DNA from: Macrobrachium rosenbergii
Lineage: Eukaryota > Arthropoda > Malacostraca > Decapoda > Palaemonidae
NCBI RefSeq assembly: GCF_040412425.1
Contig: NC_089749.1
Span: 41,878,239 to 41,942,238, forward strand
DNA: 64,000 bases
Direction: 5' to 3'
In this document: one piece after another, positions 35,360-47,091 of the stretch
How the letters are laid out: every line of letters starts with the position of its first letter
How positions within the stretch are numbered: the stretch's first letter is position 1
Translations under genes and position numbers: made by a program
Notes under the pieces: generated by a model
Database searches by the model: none
Seen by the model: only the letters and a program-made list of their open reading frames with translations
What the model was told of the DNA's origin: nothing

Positions 35360-36139
35360 TAAACCTAGCTGTTTTAACGAGATCAATGCACTTTAATAGA
35401 CGAACTTAAATAGGCTGACAGCAAGTTGTAATTTTATGATACTGTTATGGCATATACTTATTATAATAGGTAATACACTGTGTATAATTCAATAATATAA
35501 TAGTCATATGAAATGGTTACTAGTGTAATTACCAACTCTTTCAATTACATTACATATTAACGAACGTTTCATTGTCATTATACTGTTTTATCTCAGCCTC
35601 GAAACTGGACCAAATTCTCTGCCTAAAATAAAACTGAAATACTATGAAAATCAATAATTCAGTTTCCAATATCTAATTGAGAACGAAGTTAAATTATATC
35701 GTTAAACAAACCAAAGAAAGTACTAAAACCCATTTGCAAATATTTAACATTTTTTGGTGGATAATTTAATTTCTTCATAGGATAACGGTTGGTGTACTAT
35801 CAATAAAATTCTGTTAGACAGTACCCTGTTATTGTTTAGTATTCTTACCGAGATATTTAGTCTGACATATTCTAGTAGTAAAACAATATCCAGGTGTTCA
35901 TCCTTGTAGGTTCCTTTAAATTGCACAGACCTGAGACTGTTCGAGTAACGTGTAGGACTGACAACTGAAAACCTGTTTCACTCTATTTAGAGAGGTCTGT
36001 AACGTTTCTAACGCTTTAAAGGTTAACCAATACAGGGAAACCAGAGTACCTATGCTTTTGTGTTGCCACTTTATCTGAAATCAAGCTGCTTTTAGTGACT
36101 TAGCATGGGTTTTGCTCGGACAGCGGCTGATGAGATTTC
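35360..36139. other. Unassigned AT-rich sequence before the satellite
   Basis: No open frame over 60 codons that I can support and no recognised repeat. Confidence 0.35.
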
Positions 36140-39100
36140 TTTTTGGGATCTGAATCGTTTTTGGTACAGCATGTGGGCGGAAAAGTGCTTGTCAATAAAT
36201 TCATTGTCGAAATTTGAATCGCTTTTGATACAGCACGTGGACGGAAAAGCGCTTATAATAATTCACTGTCGAGGTCTGAATAACTTTTGATGCAGCGCGG
36301 TGGGCGGAAAAGGGCATATAATAACCCAGTTTCGAGATCTGAATAAATTTTGATACAATGATGGCGGAAAAGGCTCAATTTAACTCTGTCGAGCTTTTAA
36401 TCTGAATAAATTTTAGATTTTCTTAAAAGGCTTTGATAACTCAGTGTCGAGATCTGAATAACTTCTGATGCTTTTGGTTGAAAAGGGCATATAATAACTC
36501 AGTGTCTTAGATCTGAATAACTTTTTACAGCATGTTGGCGAAAAGGGCTTATGATAACTTAGTGTCGAGATCTGAATAACTTTTGATGCAGCATGTTGGC
36601 GGAAAAGGGCTTCTGATAACTCAGTGTCGAGATCTGAATAACTGTTGATACAGCATGTTGGCGGAAAAGGGCTTATAATAACTCAGTGTCGAGATCTGAA
36701 TAACTGTTGATGGAGCATGTTGGCGGAAAAATTTATGATAACTCAGTGTCGAGATCTGAATAACTTCTGATGCAGCATGTTGGCGGAAAAGGGCTTATAA
36801 TAACCCAGTGTCGAGATCTGAAAACTTTTGATACAGCATGTTGGCGGAAAAGGGCTTATGATAACTCAGTGTCGAGATCTGAATAACTTCTGATGCAGCA
36901 TGTGTTGGCGGAAAAGGGCTTATAAGAACTCCAGTGTCGAGATCTGAATAACTTCTGATGCAGCATGTTGGCGGAAAAGGGCTTATAAGAACTCAGTGTC
37001 GAGATCTGAATAACTTTGATGCAGCATGTTGGCGGGAAAAGGGCTTATCATAACTCTGATGCAGCATGTTGGCGAGATCTGAAATAACTACACCGTGATG
37101 AGCATGTTGGCGGAAAAGGGCTTATAATAACTCAGTGTCGAGATCGTGAATAACTTCTGATGCAGCATGTTGGCGGAAAAGGGCTTATAATAACTCAGTG
37201 TCGAGATCTGAATAACTTCTGATGCAGCATGTTGGCGGAAAAGGGCTTATAATAACTCAGTGTCGAGATCTGAATAACTTTCTGATGCAGCATGTTGGCG
37301 GAAAAGGGCTTATAACAACTCAGTGTCGAGATCTGAATAATTTCTGATGCAGCATGTTGGCGGAAAAGGGCTTATAATAACCCAGTGTCGAGATCTGAAT
37401 AACTTCATGCAAAAGATGATCTTGGCGGAAAAGGGCTTATTAACTCAGAGTGTCGAGATCTGAATAACTTCTGATGCAGCATGTTGGCGGAAAAGGGCCC
37501 GAACTCTCAGTGTCGAGATCTGAATAACTTCTGATGCAGCATGTTGGCTGGAAAGGGCTTATAATAACTCAGTGTCGAGATCTGAATAACTTCTGATGCA
37601 CCATGTTGGCGGAAAAAGGGCTTATAATAACTCAGTGTCGAGATCTGAATAATTTCTGATGCAGCATGTTGGCGGAAAAGGGCTTATAACAACTCAGTGT
37701 CGAGATCTGAATAAATTCTGATGCAGCATGTTGGCGGAAAAGGGCTTATAATAACTCAGTGTCGAGATCTTTTTACTTTTGATACAGCATGTTGGCGGAA
37801 AAGGGCTTATGATAACTCAGTGTCGAGATCTGAATAACTTCTGATGCAGCATGTTGGCGGAAAAGGGCTTGATAACTCAGTGTCGAGGATCTGAATAACT
37901 TTTGATGCAGCATGTTGGCGGGAAAGGGCTTATAAGAACTCAGTGTCGAGATCTGAATAACTTCTGATGCAGCATGTTGGCGGAAAAGGGCTTATAACAA
38001 CTCAGTGTCGAGATCTGAATAACTTGGATGCAGCATGTTGGCGGAAAAGGGCTTATAACAACTCAGTGTCGAGATCTGAATAACTTTTGATGCAGCATGT
38101 TGGCGGAAAAGGGCTTATGATAACTCAGTGTCAAGATCTGAATAACTTCTGATGCAGCATGTTGGCGGGCCAAGGGCTTATGATAACTCAGTGTCGAGAT
38201 CTGAATAACTTTGATGCAGCATGTTGGCGGAAAAGGGCTTATAACAACTCAGTGTCGAGATCTGAATAACTTCTGATGCAGCATGTTGGCGGAAAAGGGC
38301 TTATAACAACTCAGTGTCAAGATCTGAATAACTTCTGATGCAGCATGTTGGCGGAAAAAGGGCTTATAATAACTCAGTGTCGAGATCTGAATAACTTCTG
38401 ATGCAGCATGTTGGCGGAAAGGGCTTATAATAACTCAGTGTCGAGATCTGAATAACTTCTGATGCAGCATGTTGGCGGAAAAGGGCTTATAATAACTCAG
38501 TGTCGAGATCTGAATAACTTCTGATGCAGCATGTTGGCGGAAAAGGGCTTATAACAACTCAGTGTCGAGATCTGAATAACTTCTGATGCAGCATGTTGGC
38601 GGAAAAAGGGCTTATAATAACTCAGTGTCGAGATCTGAATAACTTCTGATGCAGCATGTTGGCGGAAAAGGGCTTATAATAACTCAGTGTCGAGATCTGA
38701 ATAACTTCTGATGCAGCATGTTGGCGGAAAAGGGCTTATAACAACTCAGTGTCGAGATCTGAATAACTTCTGATGCAGCATGTTGGCGGAAAAGGGCTTA
38801 TAACAACTCAGTGTCGAGATCTGAATAACTTCTGATGCAGCATGTTGGCGGAAAAGGGCTTATAATAACTCAGTGTCGAGATCTGAATAACTTCTGATGC
38901 AGCATGTTGGCGGAAAAGGGCTTATGATAACTCAGTGTCGAGATCTGAATAACTTCTGATGCAGCATGTTGGCGGAAAAGGGCTTATGATAACTCAGTGT
39001 CGAGATCTGAATAACTTTTGATGCAGCATGTTGGCGGAAAAGGGCTTATAAGAACTCAGTGTCGAGATCTGAATAACTTCTGATGCAGCATGTTGGCGGA

Positions 39101-39797
39101 AAAGGGCTTATAATAACTCAGTGTCGAGATCTGAATAACTTCTGATGCAGCATGTTGGCGGAAAAGGGCTTATAATAACTCAGTGTCGAGATCTGAATAA
39201 CTTCTGATGCAGCATGTTGGCGGAAAAGGGCTTATAATAACTCAGTGTCGAGATCTGAATAACTTCTGATGCAGCATGTTGGCGGAAAAGGGCTTATAAC
39301 AACTCAGTGTCGAGATCTGAATAACTTCTGATGCAGCATGTTGGCGGAAAAGGGCTTATAATAACTCAGTGTCGAGATCTGAATAACTTCTGATGCAGCA
39401 TGTTGGCGGAAAAGGGCTTATAATAACTCAGTGTCGAGATCTGAATAACTTCTGATGCAGCATGTTGGCGGAAAAGGGCTTATGATAACTCAGTGTCGAG
39501 ATCTGAATAACTTCTGATGCAGCATGTTGGTGGAAAAGGGCTTATAACAACTCAGTGTCGAGATCTGAATAACTTCTGATGCAGCATGTTGGCGGAAAAG
39601 GGCTTATAATAACTCAGTGTCGAGATCTGAATAACTTCTGATGCAGCATGTTGGCGGAAAAGGGCTTATAATAACTCAGTGTCGAGATCTGAATAACTTT
39701 TGATACAGCATGTTGGCGGAAAAGGGCTTATGATAACTCAGTGTCGAGATCTGAATAACTTCAAACAGTTCGGACAGAAAAGTGCTTACAATAACAA
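36140..39797. repeat. 62-bp satellite array, about 59 copies
   Basis: Unit of 62 bp: GCAGCATGTTGGCGGAAAAG, GGCTTATAATAACTCAGTGT, CGAGATCTGAATAACTTCTG, AT. Copies at the left edge (36140-36560) and the last partial copy (39760-39797) are the most diverged; the centre and right are nearly identical. Variants occur at TTATAATAA (ATAACA, ATGATA, ATAAGA), and some copies are internally rearranged (37050-37095, 37400-37440). No coding frame crosses it. Each copy carries an AGATCT site. Confidence 0.95.
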
Positions 39798-39799
39798 TG

Positions 39800-40920
39800 G
39801 CAGGAGCAATCCGGACCACGTGGTACAGGTGATGCTGGTCACTCACGAACACTGATAACGAGGGTGCTCTGTGATGGCTGTTAACCTTGGTGGCTGAACC
39901 AAGGGGCGGCAGCGGAACGAGGACCACACAGCATGGTCTTGGTTCCATTCTCGGTTTCGTAGAGAGAACCCATGGTAACTCGTCTGATACCCAAAGATCA
40001 TAGCTTCAGGGATCTCACAGCATTTCAAAAATTTTTGGACTAAAAAGCGAAAGCTAGCTTACATAGTTTGACTGACTGTGCAATTTGGGGGGAAGGGGCT
40101 ATTGCACGGAGTTCACAGGGCCAATAAACTCACCAACATTGGTTAGTTATGAATAATAAATCTGTAAGAATTTAACCAATCATTTATCGGGTTCATGAAG
40201 AACTAAACACCAGATAATAAATTAATTAATTATGTTCACAAATCTAGTATGAAAATGTAAAACACTTTACACACAGACAGTGACTGAGAAAACATGAGTA
40301 AATAAAACAATACAAAAGCATTTTCAATTCTGATGTAAACAAACAAAAAAGAATGAATAACCTCATAAGCATCCTTTGGGAAAAACTCTCAGGCAAAGAA
40401 ACAAGTTTATTTTTCATATTTTGATTCAAATTTGAATTTGAAACGCGTGCTTAATAACCATGGAAAATAAATAAATCAAGTAACTTTTACCAAACCTTAA
40501 TTCCTTCCACCACAAAACATTTTGAGAGAAATAAATGAACTTTTTCCTTTTTCCTCAGCTTCAGATCCTGCACGAGAGAAGCTGACTTGCCTTCAGATCT
40601 ATTGAAATAACCATCAACTAAAACTCTCAAAGTGACGAATTATAGGTTTACATGGAAAAATTATTTACTAAATTCATTTGAATCTAGCCAATTAGACCGA
40701 ATTGTAGGAGTGTTATTTGATCTTAAATGCTTGTGGCCTTTGTATTCAATACGAATCAATTTTACAAGGGAATTCTCATTCTTTCGCAACCACAAACGGA
40801 ATTATATGTACAGTTCAATCTATTTCTGACAGTGTCAAATTTGCTTAAAAGCACATCCTACCCAACGTCAAAATATTCAGTAAACTGAAGTTGTAATTCA
40901 AAGAAAAAAAATTAAGTGTA
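39800..40920. other. Unassigned sequence between satellite and SINE
   Basis: Short open frames only (61-90 codons). No recognised gene or repeat. Confidence 0.35.
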
Positions 40921-41185
40921 CCTTAGTTTAACCAGACCACTGAGCTGATTAACAGCTCTCCTAGGGCTCGCCCGAAGGATTAGATTTTATTTTACGTCGC
41001 TAAGAACCAATTGGTTACCTAGCAACGGGGCCTACAGCTTATTGTGGAGTCCGAACCACATTACAACGAGAAATGAATTTCTATCACCGGAAATAAATTC
41101 CTCTAATTCTTCATTGGCCGGTCAGAGACTCGAACGTGGGCCAGCAAAGTGCTAGCCGAGAACGGTACCGACCCGTCCAACGAGG
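40921..41185 (-). mobile_element. tRNA-derived SINE
   Basis: Read on the minus strand, the head has an A box-like TGGACGGGTCGG (41179-41168) and a B box-like CGTTCGAGTCT (41136-41126), 31 nt apart as in tRNA promoters. The body includes GGAAATAAATTCCTC and GGTTACCTAGCAACGGGG (plus-strand readings), and the far end GGGCTCGCCCGAAGGATTAG. I recall this body as common in decapod genomes, but that is recognition, not a search. Target duplications not identified. Confidence 0.6.
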
Positions 41186-41297
41186 AACAAAAAAGACAAT
41201 AATTTTGACAAGACGATAATAATGATGAACTGTGAGTCGCAGACTTCTCGCTGTTTCATTATTATCATTACCGAAACTGCTACCATGTAGTCATCAC

Positions 41298-41298
<1 letters not shown>

Positions 41299-41388
<90 letters not shown>
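41299..41388. repeat. Compound (ATT)n-(AGT)n microsatellite
   Basis: About 16 ATT units followed directly by about 14 AGT units. Confidence 0.95.
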
Positions 41389-41389
<1 letters not shown>

Positions 41390-42181
41390 CACCATCCATT
41401 CCAGGGAAATATTTTCAAATTACAGGCGGGCTGCGTTATCAACAATATTCCCTTGAAACTAATTATTCAGGTCACACTTTGACATTATCAAAAATCCATG
41501 AGTAGGTACCGGTTGCACTTACACTCGTTGCTTTCTATGATAGGTCAATAGACTTGTCAGAATAACCATTTTATTTGAAATACTGAATACAATGGCTGAC
41601 TTGACGTAAAATTTATTAATGTGTCATAAAGACTCATTTCACTGTGCTAAACTGGAATAGCTATCTTGAATTTATGGAGAATTATTCAACATCACTTTAC
41701 CTTATAATTCAGCGATGATAACCTGTATTGAAATATATTTTCCTTATCCCGAAAAACAGTTTAAAATTACAGCAATTTAATGGTTCTGCCTTCTACTTTA
41801 CATTACAAAAGAGGAACTGCTAATTACATATTATTCCAGCCACAGAATTGACAGCAACAATGGGCACTAATTAATTATAGGTAAATATTTATAAGTTAGA
41901 TACAATGTGTTCAAATTGCCCATACCAACAATATCATTATGTCATTTAATTACCTTATATTCTAACTTTACAACATATAGGATCAACGTCGTCTTATTGC
42001 TTATAAATCCAGTTTTTAGCATTCACTTCAGCAGTTACCTATAACTGCTTAGTTTAAAAATTCTCCCGTTTTACCCTGACAATGTCTCCGGTAAAAGAAC
42101 GTCATATATACTGAACAAAGGATTTAAGTTCATACTGACCGACATGGCCCTCATTATTCTTTCACCCGCTTCTGCAACCAG
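41390..42181. promoter_or_regulatory. Region upstream of the Kirre/Rst exon
   Basis: AT-rich and without open frames on the + strand. By position it should hold the 5' UTR and perhaps the promoter of the adhesion gene. I see no TATA box at a convincing place, so no site is called. Confidence 0.25.
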
Positions 42182-42464
42182 ATGACCGACAGCCTCGGCT
42201 GGCGCCGAAGGCGATGGCGGTGGTGGTGGGTGATGGCTTGCTGGCTGCTCCCGTCGGCGGCGCTGTCGGCGACGACGGCGGAACAGAAGTTCGCGAACGA
42301 GCCATCTCCGCAGACAGCCGTCATCGGTTCGACGGTGGTGCTTCCGTGCAGGATCATCAACAAGGTCGGCGAAGTCCAGTGGACCAGAGATGACTTCGGA
42401 CTCGGGAACGAACGGGAACTGTACGCGTTTAAGAGATACAGAATGATCGGTTCCGACGAGGAAG
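42182..42464 (+). CDS. First coding exon of a Kirre/Roughest-type immunoglobulin adhesion receptor
   Basis: ATG at 42182 opens 94 codons ending at donor G|GTGGGT (42465), phase 1 as usual for Ig-domain exons. Residues 1-13 are Arg/Trp-rich; about 14-30 form a hydrophobic signal-peptide core (VMACWLLPSAALSA), with likely cleavage near residue 33. The first Ig domain follows: QTAVIGSTVVLPCRIINKVG with the B-strand Cys56, EVQWTRDDFGLG with the C-strand Trp67, then RYRMIGSDEEG. This arrangement (V-G-x-x-V-x-L-P-C, Q-W-T-(K/R)-D-D-F-G-L-G, M-(V/I)-G-S-D-E-E-G) is typical of Drosophila Kirre, Roughest and vertebrate Neph proteins, which mediate homophilic and nephrin-type cell contacts. Which paralogue it is cannot be told. 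The exon is GC-rich against AT-rich surroundings and lies inside the COG5 transcription unit on the same strand. No second exon was found up to 58744. Confidence 0.8.
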
Positions 42465-42949
42465 GTGGGTAGATTCGACATGCCACGAGTTTCCCCATGT
42501 TGCTTGCATGTACTGCTTTCTTCCACTTAACTCAGTCTGTGGCAGTTCAATCGTTGTCCTGTAGACTTACAGCTTCCATTAAAATAAATTGCTTAGCATG
42601 TCTGCACAACCGAAAAAATTCTAACACTAGACTTGTGGCAATAAGTATTCTTCACTGCTGCCTATATAAACTAATTAAAATGCATATAGTAATAAAGAGG
42701 TGACTATATCTTCCATAAGCATTACTTTGAGCCGACTATCTCCCAAGATTCTGATCTTCACTTATTGTAATGTTTTTATTGTTCCTTTTTACGTTCTTCG
42801 TTATATGTTTGCATAGATTTTAGTCTTTCTCTTCTTACCTTGGTTTCTTTCGAGGTGTCCTTCAGATGCATCACTATGGATGATGTGCTATCTTTGTATA
42901 TTTATTCCTTTAAATATTGATATCTCTCAGAAAGGCGTATAGAGACGAG
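42465..42949. other. Intron after the Kirre/Rst exon
   Basis: AT-rich with no second Ig exon, running into the piggyBac-type repeat. Confidence 0.4.
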
Positions 42950-45032
42950 ATCGGTAATTTCTTCACTGGGCGCATCGCGTCACGCCGACTAAAATTTCAA
43001 CCTTCGTCAATTTTGACTCGACCAAAATGGTCGAAAAACGCAATTGTAAGCTAAAACTCTTACATTCTAGTAATTACAATCATGTACCTTCATTTTTGCA
43101 ACAAATTGGAAGTCTCTAGCACAATATTTCGATTTATGGTGAATTTTGAAAAAACTTTTTCTTACGCCCGCACAGTAATCTCGCCGAAAATTTCAGAAAT
43201 TTCTTTGTCATTTTGTCGTAATTTTTGCACTGTTCTATATTAGCCGTTACATAAAGTTTATATGTGAAAATGTGCGCAATTTCATGTAGAATACAACAGA
43301 AAATAACTCATGTTGTAGCTTTTATCAGTTTTTGAAATATTTTCATATAAATCATGATAACTGCCAAAATTTCAACCTTCATCAAATTTAACTCGACCGG
43401 AAATGGTAAAAAACGCAATTGTAAGCTAAAACTCTTACATTCTAGTAATATTCAATCATTTACCTTCATTTTGCAACCAATTGGAAGTCTAGCACAATAT
43501 TTCGATTATGGTGAATTTTTGAAAAACTTTTTCCTTACGTCACGCAGAAATTCTTTCGTCACTTTGTCGTAATGTTTGCACTGTTTTATATTAGTCGTTA
43601 CATAAAGTTTTATATATGGAAATGTGCGCAATTTCATGTAGAATACAACAGAAAATAACTCATGGTTGTAGCTTTTATCAGTTTTGAAATATTTTCATAT
43701 AAATCACGATAACTGCCAAAATTTCAAGCTTCAGTCAACTTTAACTCGACTGAAATGGTAAAAAAATGCAATTATAAGCTAAAACTCTTACATTCTAGTA
43801 ATATTCAATCAATTAGCTTCATTTTTGAACAAACTGGAAGTCTCTAGCACAATATTTCGATTTATGGTGAATTTCTGAAAAAAAACTTTTTCCTTCGTCT
43901 GCTTGGTAATCGCCAACATCTCAAATTTCTTTCATCATGTTTGTCGTAATGTTTGCATCGTTTTACATTAGTCGTTACATAAACTTTTATATATGAAAAT
44001 GTGTGCAATTTCATGTAGAATACAACAGAAGATAGCTCATGGTTTAGCTTTTATCAGTTTGAAATATTTTCACATAAATCCACGATAACTGCCAAAATTT
44101 CAACCTTTGGTCAATCTTAACTCGACCGAAATGGTCAAAAAACGCAGTGTAAATAAAACTCTTACATTCTAGTAATATTCAATCGTTTACCTTCATTTTG
44201 CAATGAATTGAAGTCTCTAGCACAATATTTCGATTTATGGTGAATTTAAAAAAACATTTTCCCTTCGCTCTGCTGATAACGTGGCGAACATCTCAGAATT
44301 CTTTCGTCTCGTTGTCGTAATATTTGCACCGTTTTATATTAGTCGTTACATAAAGTTTTATATATGAAAATGTGCGCAATTTCATGTACAATAACAGAAA
44401 ATAACTCATGGTTGTAGCTTTTATCAGTTTTGAAATATTTCCATATAAATCACGATAAATAGAAAAATTCGACTTTCGTCAACAACTCGACAAATGGTTT
44501 AAAAACTACAATTGTAAGCTAAAACACTTACAGTCTCAGTAATATTCAATCAATTACTTCATTTTTCAACAAACGGGAAGTCTCTAGCACAATATTTCGA
44601 TTTATGGTGAATTTTTGAAAAAACATTTTTACGTCCGAAAGTTACGAATTCATGCATCATTTGTGATAATATTTTCTCTGTGTTGCTTTGATCGTTTTAC
44701 AATTTATTATATACCAAAATCATTGCAATTTAGTGTACAATACAACTAAAAAAATTAACTCATTAGCTTTAACCGTTGTGCTTACAGCGCGATTTGTATA
44801 CAATTATATGAGTTTTCACTGTCATATATTCCAATATTTATATATGATAATGATATTTTTTCATTCTGATGGTTGCATACTAAACTTCAGGCAATGACAA
44901 AAAAGGAGCAAAAATGAACTCTTAATCGTAAAAACTAAGCGTGCTGTGATTTTAAAAACTTTTTTTCCGGCAGCTAACTCACGAACGCATACGGGGAGAC
45001 GTTTTTGTAAATAGAGGCTCGGCGTTTAAGGG
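42950..45032. mobile_element. piggyBac-type element copy 2, left-truncated
   Basis: The right end matches copy 1: GTTTTTGTAAATAGAGG, then CTCGGCGTTTAAGGG and TTAA at 45033-45036. The left end lacks the CCC terminus and begins mid-unit near 42985 (AAAATTTCAACCTTCG). There are about five internal repeat units (phase points near 42996, 43376, 43735, 44105 and 44475) against three in copy 1. No coding capacity. It lies downstream of the Kirre/Rst exon. Confidence 0.7.
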
Positions 45033-45036
45033 TTAA

Positions 45037-45722
45037 TTAGTACTTAGTATTATAAGGATCAGTACAAAATTAACAGGTTACAGTGGTATAAAACAAAATC
45101 ACTCTGGAGTAATTAACTTGACTCAGTCTATACGGGAAACACGGAAGCAAGGGGAGACGCCGCACTCTCCCTTGAAGGACACAGTTCTGACCTATTCTAT
45201 CATGGTGTTTTCCACTGTTGGACCCCTAGAATTCTTGTTATCTGCAATCTCCACCTCCTTCTAGCCCTATTGGAAGGATTTATCAGCAAGGCCTCCCCTT
45301 CAATTAGTTCATTGGAAGGACTGTAGTGGGTGTGATTCAAATCTCTCCTTAGAGGACTTGATTGGAGGTGATCTTAGGAGGGTGTGTGAAAGACCTCTCC
45401 TAGAATGTTTGATTGGAGGTGTAGAAGTACATCACTTTGTCCAGCCCCTAATTTCCTGGAATTTCATGAAAATGCCTCCTGTGAAGGCGGGGTTATAGAA
45501 CCAGCTGCTGTAAGCTTTTGGCTGTGCTGACTCATGATTTGGTTAACTTAATCAAGGCCACTACTACTTCCCACCTTATGACTGTTTTATGTCTTTGTAA
45601 CACGATACCTGCTTTTGAGTTCATGCAAAATCCTGCCTTGGTCAGCGTATTGGGAATCACGATAATAACAACAGCTTTTAGGCGTTATCACTGTGTTCTC
45701 TGCCTCTCTTTTTTTATTCTTA

Positions 45723-45790
<68 letters not shown>

Positions 45791-45840
45791 CTACATTTCT
45801 CTTTCTCTCTTTTCTTTTCTATCTAATTTCCTTATATATT
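45037..45840. other. Unassigned region with (CT)n microsatellite
   Basis: 45040-45520 has short repeated phrases (TTGGAGGT at 45363 and 45413; CTCCTT) but no ORF. 45725-45787 is a (CT)n run. Confidence 0.5.
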
Positions 45841-46936
45841 CTACATCACAACACTATAACCTGCGAATTGTTGGTTCTGGTACTTGACATTATAATTCCT
45901 TCTGCTACTTAGAATATTATAATCCTCACTCAGTGTAGCAGCTTTGTCAAGTTTCTTAACCTCTCTCTCTCCCTCTCTTAAATAAGCTCTTATGTGTTCA
46001 GGAATTCCTCTCAGATATTGCTCTAGGACTACTAGCTCCTCAAGTTCGTCCATAGACTTAACTTTAGCAGCCTCTGACCATCGTCTGAAACATCTTACTT
46101 TATAGGCATAATCCAAGAAAGTTATCTTGTCATCCTTTCTCAAAGATCTGAATCTTTCATTTCAATATTCAGGGGTCATCTGGTAAACTTGTAACACATT
46201 GTGTTTCAGTACACTGTTCTCTTTACACTGATCAGCTGACAAGGCTAAAGAGGCACTTCTTCCTTTACCAATGAGAACACTCTGTAACAAGACTGACCAT
46301 TTATCTTCTGGCCCTCCCTTACCTGCGGCCACTTTTTCAAAGTGATAAAAAAACTCATTTGGGGCTGGTTCTGTAAACTTTGGAATTAACTTCTGCACTC
46401 TTACCACATCATATGCAGGGTCTGAATTACCTTTGGTAGGGTTAGATGGTGTTACAGGTAACTTGGAGTGAGCTATTAATTTCTTCTCTCATAGTCTTTC
46501 TTCTTCCTTGCTCTCTCTCTTTCCTCTCTTGCTCTTTCTCTTTCTTCTGCTGTTTTTTCTTCTTCTCTTTCTTTCCTTTTTCTTTTCTCTGTCTTCTCTT
46601 TCTCTTTCTGCCTGGATTTTCTCTCTTTCAGCCTGCATCTTCAGCTTAATCAAACTTACTTCTCTGTCCTTTTTCTTTTTCTGCTTCCGTATTTATAAAT
46701 TCTGCCTCAGCTGCATTCAACAATTCTTGTGCTTCTCCTAACTCTTCATCTGTTTTACCAGAGTCCATCAATGCTTGGATTGCAGTACATCTGATTTGTG
46801 CCTTAATCATACCACTAGACACATTATCCCAGCAGGCCACTGCTAAAGCAGTCCACTGAGCTTTAGTCAGGCTAGACTCAGATAACCCTTGGATAGATGG
46901 AGCTGCTAAATACTTCTGAACATTGAACAGAGCCAT
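45841..46936 (-). pseudogene. LTR-retrotransposon gag gene, broken
   Basis: Minus strand. The N-terminal part (46936-46646, 96 codons) starts MALFNVQKYLAAP and runs into a Lys/Glu/Arg-rich coiled-coil stretch (46645-46430) that is frame-broken. The C-terminal part (46407-45841) has PNEFFYHFEKVA, WSVLLQSVLIGKG, then after a TGA stop (46164-46162) FRRWSEAAKV and EQYLRGIPEHIRAYL. This resembles the SCAN-like capsid domain of invertebrate Ty3/Gypsy-type gag proteins. Zinc knuckle, protease and pol are absent, so the element is truncated at about 45840. Described only as found. Confidence 0.65.
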
Positions 46937-47062
46937 TTTCTGTAAGTTACTTAAATAAATAATTCACAATACAATGCAAAAATAATTATGTGGTCATTCA
47001 CCTGTCGAAAAAATCCCTAACACCACGAGTATAACCTATAAACCAGAGTAATATTTTGTTTT

Positions 47063-47082
47063 GTTCCCGGGTCTGGGCACCA
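47063..47082 (-). other. Candidate primer binding site of the gag-bearing element
   Basis: On the minus strand, TGGTGCCCAGACCCGGGAAC, starting with TGG as expected for pairing with a tRNA CCA end. It has a 7-nt acceptor-stem-like block and a 5-nt T-stem-like block, closest to a Phe-type tRNA with several mismatches. It lies 127 bp upstream of the gag ATG. The adjacent TGTCATGA at 47092 could mark the LTR edge. Confidence 0.5.
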
Positions 47083-47091
47083 AATTTTTAT

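Noticed and set aside
36140..39797. CRISPR-like array
   Set aside because: Units are contiguous with no unique spacers, and the DNA is eukaryotic; it is a satellite.
36140..39797. E2F-like TTGGCGGAAAA in each satellite unit
   Set aside because: It lacks the full TTTSSCGC consensus and is one fixed part of a satellite unit; no reason to assume binding.
42071..42526. 151-codon and 114-codon minus-strand frames
   Set aside because: Antisense shadows of the GC-rich Kirre/Rst exon; Arg/Pro-rich with no family match.
45518..45887. Ser/Leu-rich frames over (CT)n
   Set aside because: Microsatellite artefact.
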